Below are positions 35,622 to 43,270 of a DNA stretch of 64,000 nt, in pieces. Each line of letters opens with the position of its first letter. Position 1 is the stretch's first letter. The DNA is from UBA7672 sp965279205 (GTDB lineage Bacteria; Pseudomonadota; Alphaproteobacteria; Caulobacterales; Hyphomonadaceae), in NCBI GenBank assembly GCA_965279205.1, contig OZ257144.1, forward strand, positions 1,550,001-1,614,000. Reading direction: 5' to 3'. Position numbers and translations under genes: made by a program. The notes under the pieces are model-generated. The model searched no databases. It saw only the letters and a list, made by a program, of their open reading frames with translations, and had not been told where the DNA came from.

Positions 35622-37334
35622 ATGCGTCACATGCTCGTCGCGCTGATGGTCGGTGTTCTTGCCGCTTGCGGCGGGGGCGGAGGTAGTTCCGGTGGAGGAG
35701 GTGGCGGTGGAGGAGGTGGCGGGCCGACTTCGCTGCCGCCAACGGCGCCTGAGGCCGAACGCCTGCTGACCCAGGGGACGTTCGGGCCGACCGACGCCTC
35801 CATCGCCGCCGTCATTTCGTCGGGCAGCATCAACAACTGGATTGCGGCCCAGATGGCGATGCCGCTTCCGGCGAGCCACGAGGCTTATATCACCGCCTCG
35901 CTCGCGTCGTTCGGTTCTGTCGACGCCAACTCATTCTACCAGACGTGGTGGCGCCAGGCGATTACAGAGCCTGGCCAGCTGCGCCAGCGGGTTGCCTTCG
36001 CCCTGTCGCAGATCTTCGTCATCTCGCTGAACGACCCGACAATCGACGTGCGCGGCGCGGCGTCCTACTACGACATGCTCTCGCGCAATGCGTTCGGCAA
36101 CTTCCGCACATTGCTCAATGACGTGACGCTCCATCCGATGATGGGTCGCTATCTGACCTACATGACCAACCAGAAGGAAGACGCAGCCGGCACGCGCACG
36201 CCGGACGAAAACTACGCGCGCGAAGTGATGCAGCTGATGACGATCGGCCTGCAGGAACTCAACGCGGACGGAACGGTTCGCACCAGTGCAGGCGCGCCGA
36301 TACCGACCTATACGGCTGCAGATATCGCCGGCCTCGCAAAGGTGTTCACCGGTCTCAGCTGGTATCACAACGCGCCGACCAACAACACGTTCTTTGGCGG
36401 GAGCGCGCACCCCGACCAGTCGGTCATGCCGATGACTTTCTATCCGAACTTCCACTCGACCTCGGCCAAGACATTCCTTGGCGTGACGATCCCGGCGTCA
36501 GCCACAGTCGACATGACCGGCGACATCAACATCGCGCTCAATACGCTGTTCAACCACGCGAATGTGGGTCCTTTCATCGCCCGACGCCTGATCCAGCAAC
36601 TGGTGACGTCCAATCCGTCTCCGGCCTATGTCGGCCGCGTCTCGGCCGTGTTCGCCAACAACGGCTCGGGCGTGCGGGGCGACCTTGCCGCCGTGGTTCG
36701 CGCCGTGCTGGTCGACCCCGAGGCGCGCGACATGTCCGTGGTGACTTCCGCCAGCTTCGGCAAGCTCCGCGAGCCGGTGATCCGCCTTGCCAACTGGGCG
36801 CGAGCGTTCGAGGTCACGTCACAGACGGGCGGCTATCTGCTCACATCGACCAGCGCGAGCACGGCGCTCAACCAATCGCCGCTGACCTCGCCATCGGTGT
36901 TCAACTTCTGGCGGCCCGGCTTCACCCCGCCGGCGACGACCCAGCTCGGGCAGCGCTCGCTGCTGGCACCTGAGTTCCAGGTCGTCGATGAGGTGACGAC
37001 CGCCTCCTACATCAACTTTATGCAGGACACGATCAATTCCGGCATCGGCTTTACGCCGCAAAACGGCACAGGGCGCGATGTCCGCACCTTCTATCCGGCG
37101 GAGGTCGCTCTGGCCGAGAACGTGCCCGGCCTCGTGGAGCGGATGAACACGCTGCTGTTCTATGGCCAGATGACGTCAACGCTGCGAACGCGGCTCGAGG
37201 CGGCGATCAACGCGGTCTCGATCCCGGTGTCGAACGGCACGAACCAGGCAGCGATCGATGCGGCCAGGCTCAACCGGGCGAAGACGGCGGTCTTCTTCTC
37301 GATGATCTCCCCTGAATACCTGATCCAGCGCTGA
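35622..37334 (+). CDS. DUF1800 family lipoprotein
   Basis: This is a 570-residue exported protein with a short lipoprotein signal (MLVALMVGVLAAC) followed by a poly-glycine/serine linker encoded partly by a 15-bp tandem duplication. The DUF1800 domain follows: LLTQGTFGPTDASIAAV at its start, WWRQAITEPGQLRQRVAFALSQIFV, LNDVTLHPMMGRYLTYM, PDENYAREVMQLMTIGLQELN and the C-terminal FNFWRPGFTPP. DUF1800 proteins almost always sit next to a DUF1501 protein, as here (11 bases downstream). The pair is thought to be secreted; its biochemical role is not established. Confidence 0.88.
   Translation: MRHMLVALMVGVLAACGGGGGSSGGGGGGGGGGGPTSLPPTAPEAERLLTQGTFGPTDASIAAVISSGSINNWIAAQMAMPLPASHEAYITASLASFGSVDANSFYQTWWRQAITEPGQLRQRVAFALSQIFVISLNDPTIDVRGAASYYDMLSRNAFGNFRTLLNDVTLHPMMGRYLTYMTNQKEDAAGTRTPDENYAREVMQLMTIGLQELNADGTVRTSAGAPIPTYTAADIAGLAKVFTGLSWYHNAPTNNTFFGGSAHPDQSVMPMTFYPNFHSTSAKTFLGVTIPASATVDMTGDINIALNTLFNHANVGPFIARRLIQQLVTSNPSPAYVGRVSAVFANNGSGVRGDLAAVVRAVLVDPEARDMSVVTSASFGKLREPVIRLANWARAFEVTSQTGGYLLTSTSASTALNQSPLTSPSVFNFWRPGFTPPATTQLGQRSLLAPEFQVVDEVTTASYINFMQDTINSGIGFTPQNGTGRDVRTFYPAEVALAENVPGLVERMNTLLFYGQMTSTLRTRLEAAINAVSIPVSNGTNQAAIDAARLNRAKTAVFFSMISPEYLIQR
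35691..35720 (+). repeat. Tandem 15-bp duplication encoding poly-glycine
   Basis: GGTGGAGGAGGTGGC occurs twice in direct succession, immediately after the lipobox region of the DUF1800 gene. It encodes a run of glycines and is a candidate slippage site that changes linker length in steps of five residues. Confidence 0.75.
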
Positions 37335-37345
37335 GGAAGCCGAAC

Positions 37346-38929
37346 ATGACCCAGCACAAGTCGATGTCGAATGCTACCCGCCGCGAGATCCTCCGCCGCG
37401 CCACCGCTCTCTCCTGTGTCGGGGCCGCCGCCTCCACCTTCGGCTTCCAGCTCGCGACCATGGGCAATGCCGCCGCACAGACGGGCGGCGCGTACAAGGC
37501 GCTGGTCTGCATCTTCATGTTCGGCGGCAACGACGCCAACAACATGGTGCTGGCCACGGACACCGACAGCTGGGGCCGCTACTGGTCCGCCCGCAATACC
37601 GGCCAGACGCCCATCGCGCTGATGCCCGCCGGCACGGCAGCCACACTGCCCGGCGGCGTCAACCCCGTCACCGGCCGCGGTCTTCCCAACAACAACGGGG
37701 CATACATTTTCCCAGAAGCCTGGGGCGGCGTGCTGCCTGTGTCTACGCTGACGCCGAACCCTGTGCCGCCGGGGACCAACGCCGCTGCGCGCACTTTCGC
37801 TATCAACCCGCACATGGGCGCCTTGTTGCCGCTATGGACGGGTGGGCGTCTTGCGATCGCCGCCAACGTCGGTCCGCTGATCCAGCCCACCACCAAGACG
37901 CAGTACGGTAATCGCTCCGTTCCGCTGCCGGCCAACCTGATGTCGCACAACGACCAGCAGTCGACTTGGCAGGCGGGCTCCGCCGAAGGCGCGCGCCTCG
38001 GCTGGGGCGGTCTCCTGGCCGACCAGTTTCTCGCGACCAATGGGACGAACTCGGTCTTCACCGCGATGTCGACAGCGGGCAACGCCGTCTATCTCGCTGG
38101 CCAGAACGTCATCCAGTACCAAATGTCGACCAGCCAGACGTCGCCGGCCCAGCGCGTCTCGGCGACTGCGGCGGTCTTCGGCGCCAACGGCGCGGGCGCC
38201 CGTGTTCGCGAGATCATTCGCGACACCACCGGAACCAGCTATTTCATGCAGGACCACGCCGCGAAGGTTGTCCGCTCCATGGATGCCGCCGACCTGCTCA
38301 ACGCACAGTTCGCGGCCGGCGCTCCTGGCGCAGGCGTTGCTGCGCCGGCCCAGCTGCAGAACCCCATCACGCGCGCCACCGAAACCAACCAGCTTGCCGT
38401 CCAGCTGCAGAGCGTGGCGAAGGTCATCGCCGCCAACTCCGTGCTCGGGGTCGGCCGGCAGGTGTTCTTCGTTTCCATCGGCGGGTTCGACAACCACGAC
38501 ATCCAGAACACCAGCCAGTCGCCGCTGATGGCGCGCCTTGCTCACGCGATGGCCTATTTCGATGGCGCGCTCGCAAGTCTCAATGGTGTCGACATGCGTC
38601 CGCAGGTGACCACGTTCACAGCGTCGGATTTCTCGCGCACCTTCACGACCAATGGCGATGGCACCGACCACGCCTGGGGTTCGCACCAGTTCGTCATGGG
38701 CGGCGCGGTGCGCGGCGGAGATGTTTATGGCCAGTTCCCGACCGTCGGCATTGATGCCGCCGGCTTCCAGAATCCTAACATGTCCGGAAACATCCTGATC
38801 CCTACCATGTCGGTCGACCAGTACGCCGGCACGATGGCGCGATGGTTCGGCCTCAATGATAGCCAGATCGCGGCGATCTTCCCGAACATTCCGAACTTCA
38901 CGAACCGCTATTTCAACTTCCTCCCCTGA
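37346..38929 (+). CDS. DUF1501 family Tat-exported protein
   Basis: This 527-residue protein of the DUF1501 family is related to the alkaline phosphatase/sulfatase superfamily. The N-terminus carries a twin-arginine type signal (NATRREILRRATALSCVGAAAS). The mature region starts YKALVCIFMFGGNDANNMV, and later has SHNDQQSTWQAG, FVSIGGFDNHDIQNTSQSPLM, TASDFSRTFTTNGDGTDHAWGSHQFVMGG, with conserved Asp/His residues suited to metal binding. It is paired with DUF1800, and a strong hairpin follows at 38989-39037. Enzymatic activity is unknown. Confidence 0.9.
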   Translation: MTQHKSMSNATRREILRRATALSCVGAAASTFGFQLATMGNAAAQTGGAYKALVCIFMFGGNDANNMVLATDTDSWGRYWSARNTGQTPIALMPAGTAATLPGGVNPVTGRGLPNNNGAYIFPEAWGGVLPVSTLTPNPVPPGTNAAARTFAINPHMGALLPLWTGGRLAIAANVGPLIQPTTKTQYGNRSVPLPANLMSHNDQQSTWQAGSAEGARLGWGGLLADQFLATNGTNSVFTAMSTAGNAVYLAGQNVIQYQMSTSQTSPAQRVSATAAVFGANGAGARVREIIRDTTGTSYFMQDHAAKVVRSMDAADLLNAQFAAGAPGAGVAAPAQLQNPITRATETNQLAVQLQSVAKVIAANSVLGVGRQVFFVSIGGFDNHDIQNTSQSPLMARLAHAMAYFDGALASLNGVDMRPQVTTFTASDFSRTFTTNGDGTDHAWGSHQFVMGGAVRGGDVYGQFPTVGIDAAGFQNPNMSGNILIPTMSVDQYAGTMARWFGLNDSQIAAIFPNIPNFTNRYFNFLP

Positions 38930-38988
38930 GGGTCGAAATAGCGCCTGCGTCTCCGAACCGGCGTGCCGCCGGACTAGGGACAAAGGAC

Positions 38989-39037
38989 AGCGCCCGCGCC
39001 TCGCTGGACCTCGCTCGTCAGTCCAGGCGCGGGCGCT
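38989..39037. terminator. Long GC-rich hairpin between convergent genes, probable terminator
   Basis: A perfect 13-bp stem (AGCGCCCGCGCCT / AGGCGCGGGCGCT) encloses a 23-base loop that itself contains GGAC/GTCC. On the forward strand it is followed by the moderately T-rich CTCGTTTCTG. It separates the DUF1501 gene from the convergent virB11 gene and could stop transcription from either side. Confidence 0.6.
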
Positions 39038-39061
39038 CTCGTTTCTGCTGGGAGGTGGGCG

Positions 39062-40042
39062 CTAGCGCCGGTGCAGCGTAACGGAGCTGACGATCCGCTT
39101 GCCGTTCACGCGCGAGAGCTGAACCACCACATCGATCACTGACTTCGCGTAGTCGATCACATCGGCCCGGGTCAGCGTCAGCCCGGCCTGAAGCGTCATG
39201 AACGCGATCTGCTCCAGTGCGCCTTGCGGGCTATCGGCATGGACTGTGGTCAGCGAACCGGGGTGGCCGGTGTTCACTGCGCGCAGAAAGGTGAAGGCTT
39301 CTGGTCCGCGGATCTCGCCAACCATCAGCCGGTCCGGCCGCATCCGCAGGCTGGCGCGCAGGAGTTCGTCTATCCCGACCCGCGCTTCGCCAAGATCGCT
39401 GCCGACCGCCACCAGGCCAACAGAGTTCGGGTGCCCCAGCTTCACCTCAGGCGTGTCCTCGATCACGATCAGCCGGTCGGTTTCGGGAATCTCCTTCAGC
39501 AGCGCGTTGAGGAAGGTCGTCTTGCCCGTGCCCGTGCCGCCCGAGATCACGATGTTCCGCCCGGCTTTCACTGCCTTCGAAAAGAAATTTGTCAGATCGC
39601 CACGGTCCAGCAGGGCTTGCAGGTCGGCATTTGCCGCCTCGCGCTCATTCACTCCCGTCCGGGCAACGCGCGCAAAAGCGCCGGATTTCTCGTAGTCGCC
39701 AAGCTTGAGATCCTGGACGACATGCTTGCGGATCGCCAGCGCGATGTTCGACCGCGTCGCCGGAGGCGCCACCACCTGAACCCGCGCGCCGTCCGGAAGC
39801 GTGGCCGCCAGCAGCGGATATTCCCGGCTGACGCCTTGCGCCGTGTGCGCCGCGATCTGCTGGGCCAGCCGCTGCAGCATCTGTTCGGTGACGTCAGGCG
39901 CGTCGATCCGTTCGAAGCCGGATGCGCCGTCGATCCAGACCTCGCCGGGTTTGTTGACCAGGATGTCGGTCACATCCATCCGGTCGAGCCAGGGGGTGAA
40001 AGGCGCCAGATAGGTACGGAGATAGACGCCTTCGCCGATCAA
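39062..40042 (-). CDS. virB11: Type IV secretion ATPase VirB11
   Basis: This 326-residue cytoplasmic hexameric ATPase powers pilus assembly and substrate transfer. Walker A is GGTGTGKT (168-175), the Asp box region reads LIVIEDTPE, and the RMRPDRLMVGEIRGPEAFTFLRAVNTGHPGSLTTVHAD stretch holds Walker B and His boxes. The start is a TTG at 40042 that overlaps the virB10 stop (TTGA), and no earlier start fits. It is the last gene of the virB operon. Confidence 0.93.
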   Translation of the reverse strand: MIGEGVYLRTYLAPFTPWLDRMDVTDILVNKPGEVWIDGASGFERIDAPDVTEQMLQRLAQQIAAHTAQGVSREYPLLAATLPDGARVQVVAPPATRSNIALAIRKHVVQDLKLGDYEKSGAFARVARTGVNEREAANADLQALLDRGDLTNFFSKAVKAGRNIVISGGTGTGKTTFLNALLKEIPETDRLIVIEDTPEVKLGHPNSVGLVAVGSDLGEARVGIDELLRASLRMRPDRLMVGEIRGPEAFTFLRAVNTGHPGSLTTVHADSPQGALEQIAFMTLQAGLTLTRADVIDYAKSVIDVVVQLSRVNGKRIVSSVTLHRR

Positions 40043-41196
40043 TTGCCGACACCGGGCTTGGCTGGCCCGACCGTTGAGAAGTCGAGATCCTGGCTGACGA
40101 ACACGCGCACCGGAGAGCCCTGCGGAACCGTTACCGTGGGGCTGACATTCGCGCCGCTGGTAATGGAGCCGGCTCCTGCATCCGTTCCCGCGCGGGTCGA
40201 GGCGATGATAATGTTGGTGTCGGTGCTGTCGAGCGCCGCGCCGATTCCAAGGTTGAGCAGCGACAGCAGCATCGCCCCGCCGAACCGTTCGAAGAAGTGC
40301 GTGTCGACATCGCCATCAAGCCCGCCCCGGCCGAGGCCATCAGTGGCGGGTGAGGACAGTTCGATCGTGGCGCCATCCGGCCGGATCAACCGGGTCCAGA
40401 TCACGAAAGCCCGGCTCTGGCCCAGCGCCACACCGGCCTTGTACTGGCCAATCAACCGCGCCCCGCGCGGCACAAGGACTTTCTCGCCGTCGAATCCACG
40501 CACATCGCGGGTGACCACGGCGCGGACATAGCCGGGCAAGTCGGAATTGATCGCGGTTTCCAGCACGGCGGCGATCATCGAGCCTTCGATAATCGTCGTC
40601 GACAAATCGCGCATCTGTTTCGCCTTTGACGGCTTGGAGTCGCCGCCAACGCCAAAGCGCTGCGCGAAACGTTCGTCGGCATTCATGCTCTGATTGCTTG
40701 CCGCTGACATCGCGCCCGCCACGGCTGCTGGATCCAGAGGATTGCCGGTCGGGGCTGCTGCTCCCGCCGCTGGCGCCTGGTAGGTGCCGAGGTCAACGAC
40801 CAGGGCTGGCGCGCGCAGCCTGTCGAGCTCGGCCTGCGTCGGTCCAGCCGGAACTGGCGGGGGAGGCGGAGTTATCTCGACCATCGGGACAGGTTCAGGT
40901 TCGGCCATGGGCGGGGGCGGAACGTATTCCGGGATCGGTGGAGACGACGGAGGAATGGCCGCCAGCGCCAGTCTCTGGGCTTCAGCGTTCGCAGCGGCTT
41001 GCTCGCTGGCAAGCTTCGCCGTCGCCTGGCTGTTCCGGCTGGAGTCGAGCTGCAGGAACACGACCGTGCCCAGTCCCAGCGCGCCGATGATCCCGAAGGT
41101 GATCGGCCACAGGCTGCTGCTGCCGGCGACGCGCGGCGCAGCATCCACGTCGAAGGTTGGGTCGAGACCGGTGCGCGGGGTGCTTTCGCGGGCCAT
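40039..41196 (-). CDS. virB10: Type IV secretion core protein VirB10
   Basis: This 385-residue VirB10/TrbI-family protein spans the envelope and transmits ATPase signals to the outer-membrane pore. A single N-terminal membrane helix (about 29-48, LWPITFGIIGALGLGTVVFL) is followed by a proline-rich periplasmic linker (80-115). The conserved C-terminal beta domain reads IIEGSMIAAVLETAINSDLPGYVRAVVTRDV, VLVPRGARLIGQYKAGV, GRGGLDGDVDTHFFERFGGAMLLSLL. It overlaps virB11 downstream and lies 1 base from virB9 upstream. Confidence 0.92.
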   Translation of the reverse strand: MARESTPRTGLDPTFDVDAAPRVAGSSSLWPITFGIIGALGLGTVVFLQLDSSRNSQATAKLASEQAAANAEAQRLALAAIPPSSPPIPEYVPPPPMAEPEPVPMVEITPPPPPVPAGPTQAELDRLRAPALVVDLGTYQAPAAGAAAPTGNPLDPAAVAGAMSAASNQSMNADERFAQRFGVGGDSKPSKAKQMRDLSTTIIEGSMIAAVLETAINSDLPGYVRAVVTRDVRGFDGEKVLVPRGARLIGQYKAGVALGQSRAFVIWTRLIRPDGATIELSSPATDGLGRGGLDGDVDTHFFERFGGAMLLSLLNLGIGAALDSTDTNIIIASTRAGTDAGAGSITSGANVSPTVTVPQGSPVRVFVSQDLDFSTVGPAKPGVGN

Positions 41197-41197
41197 G

Positions 41198-41977
41198 TCA
41201 GTTCCGGTTCGGTTGCGGAAGCGGGGCCAATTTTGGCGCCGCTTGTTTGCCCCACGCCTTGTTCTTCACTTCGGCCTGCGTCTTCCCGTACCGCAGGACA
41301 AATGTCTCGGCTGTGAAATCCGCGATGGTGTAAGGGCCTGACACACGCGTGTTGGCCATCTCCTCTTTCCCGTCTGGTCCCACCACGAACACGGCCGGTG
41401 TGTCCTTCGCGCGGTCGAACTGGAAGTACGTAACGGCGCCGTCGTCGAACACGCGCACCGGATGCAGGTTCTTTTGCCCGCTCATCCCGTAGTCGAAGTT
41501 GAAATCATCGGGAGTCGGCGGTGGAGGCGGTGGTGGGGGCGGCGCGAGCGCCACCTCTGTCTTGGGCGGTTCTGGATAGAGGAAGCGGAGACGCAGCATG
41601 GTGCTGGGATCGTTCGAGCTGAGGCCTTGAACGGCGGTCAGCACGAAGGAATAGATCCGCTCGCTGGTCACCACCGTCATGCTGGTGGGGCTGCCCTTCG
41701 ACATCGGTTTGAGGAAGAGGAGCGTCGCCTTGCGGTTTGGCGTCACCTGCCAGGATAGCGAGTCGCCGATTGAAACGTTCTCGATCCGCTCATCCGCGCC
41801 GAACTCGATCGTCATCTCATAGCCGAGCTGGCCCTTGATCGAGACGATCGCATTCGGATCGTACATGAATTCCTTGATGCGCGGATCGCCCGGTCCCGGT
41901 TCCGGCGCGGACGCGACCTGTGCGTAGGAAATCTGGCTCATGGCGAGCGCCAGAATGGCGATTGCGGCTGAACGCAT
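41198..41977 (-). CDS. virB9: Type IV secretion outer-membrane core protein VirB9
   Basis: This is a 259-residue VirB9/CagX-family periplasmic protein with signal peptide SAAIAILALAMSQISYAQ. The N-terminal domain carries DPRIKEFMYDPNAIVSIKGQLGYEMTIEF. A nine-proline linker leads to the C-terminal domain, NFDYGMSGQKNLHPVRVFDDGAVTYFQF, that docks with VirB10 and normally VirB7. The start could be the ATG at 41977 or the GTG two codons earlier (41983), which has a better-spaced GAGGA site. No virB8 or convincing virB7 lies in the 129 bases between virB6 and this gene. Confidence 0.9.
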   Translation of the reverse strand: MRSAAIAILALAMSQISYAQVASAPEPGPGDPRIKEFMYDPNAIVSIKGQLGYEMTIEFGADERIENVSIGDSLSWQVTPNRKATLLFLKPMSKGSPTSMTVVTSERIYSFVLTAVQGLSSNDPSTMLRLRFLYPEPPKTEVALAPPPPPPPPPTPDDFNFDYGMSGQKNLHPVRVFDDGAVTYFQFDRAKDTPAVFVVGPDGKEEMANTRVSGPYTIADFTAETFVLRYGKTQAEVKNKAWGKQAAPKLAPLPQPNRN

Positions 41978-42106
41978 CGTCACAACTGTCTTTCCTCGAC
42001 CCGCCTGGCTCATGGCTTTGGATTCCATGCAGCCCCAAGGGTATCGACACCCGTTTTCGCGGGGAGTGCAAGTGAAGAGTATGTTGGGACTGCTGCGCAC
42101 ATGACC

Positions 42107-43270
42107 TCAGTTGCCCTCGCCGCGCCGGGTCGTCGGGCGTGGCGCCCTGCTGTAGGCCTGCCCCAGCCGGTCTCCTGCCAGGAGCGGTGTCGAGGCGACG
42201 GCATCGGCGATTTCGCCGGTCCGCCGGCTGAACACTTCGCGGCTGGAATAGGCGCCGCCGGCCTGAACCGCCTGGCTGCGATCGATCATCGCGATCCGCG
42301 CGGCGATCTGTTCGGCCCGTTCGCCGGGGCCACCGCTCGAGGGGCGCTCCGGCGCAGGCAGGCGCCGCATGGACGGGGTGTCATCCGACCGGCGGTTGAA
42401 GCCGAAACCCTTGCCGATCGCCGCAACGGCGCCGAGGCCGAACAGCATGACCACAACGAAGACGGTGATCACGATCATGATGGTGATCACCGGGCCCATG
42501 TCGAATGCACCCTTCTTCGAGTTCTCTACGAGGATTTCGAGGAAGGGCTGCAGGATCATGAGCATCACAGCGCCGAACACATTCACGGCCAATGGCGCCA
42601 TGGCGAAGGAGAAGGTTGCTCGCATCCACCCTTCGAACAGGCCGCGTGTCGCATCGAACAGCAGCATGCCGATAAAGATCGGACCGATCGCCAGCAGGAA
42701 GGCGAGAACAATCTTGGCCGCGATAATCAGGCCGAGCGTGATCAGCAGCAAGGCGATCGAGGCCATCCAGAGCAGGCCGGAGCCCAGCATGGGGCCACCT
42801 TGCAGCAGGTTGGCGGTCGGACTCGCCATGCCGCCATAGACCCCGGCGGCGCCGCTGATGTCGTCGAACGCCCTTTGCACACCGCCCATGACATCGCCAT
42901 CGAAGGTCGAACCTTGTGCGGACAGAGGCCCGATCAGGACCTTCATGATCTCGGCCGGGCCATCGAACAGCAGGTTGAAGATCAGGGTCTGGTAAGCCGC
43001 CCACGAAGTCAGGAAGGCGAGGATCAGGCCAAGTTTCAAACCCACGATTGGCAGCTCGGTCACGCGCAATCCACCGCGGCCAAACAGAAGCTGGTAGCCG
43101 AGCAGGGCGATGTAGATCGTGAGCAAGCCTGTGAAAGCCGTGGCGAACCAAGTGTTGGGTCCGACCAGGTCGCGATAGCTGTCATGGACAAGCGCGCGGA
43201 TATGACAATCGACCGTCCCGACGACGCTGCCGACCATTCCTTCTTCCGGAAGAGCTGGGCAGAACGCCAT
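42107..43270 (-). CDS. virB6: Type IV secretion inner-membrane protein VirB6
   Basis: This is a 387-residue VirB6/TrbL-family polytopic protein with about six to seven membrane helices, among them ALLLITLGLIIAAKIVLAFLLAIGPIFIGMLLFDATRGLFEGWMRA, the conserved central block. The C-terminal 90 residues are soluble, charged and of low complexity. The start at 43270 overlaps the virB4 stop by one base (TGATG). Normally virB7 and virB8 follow; here the next gene is virB9. Confidence 0.88.
   Translation of the reverse strand: MAFCPALPEEGMVGSVVGTVDCHIRALVHDSYRDLVGPNTWFATAFTGLLTIYIALLGYQLLFGRGGLRVTELPIVGLKLGLILAFLTSWAAYQTLIFNLLFDGPAEIMKVLIGPLSAQGSTFDGDVMGGVQRAFDDISGAAGVYGGMASPTANLLQGGPMLGSGLLWMASIALLLITLGLIIAAKIVLAFLLAIGPIFIGMLLFDATRGLFEGWMRATFSFAMAPLAVNVFGAVMLMILQPFLEILVENSKKGAFDMGPVITIMIVITVFVVVMLFGLGAVAAIGKGFGFNRRSDDTPSMRRLPAPERPSSGGPGERAEQIAARIAMIDRSQAVQAGGAYSSREVFSRRTGEIADAVASTPLLAGDRLGQAYSRAPRPTTRRGEGN

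Noticed and set aside
42010..42102. Possible virB7: a 30-residue frame with a cysteine at position 2 between virB6 and virB9
   Set aside because: No signal peptide or lipobox, no VirB7-like sequence, and it would overlap the 5' sequence of virB9. Too weak to call.
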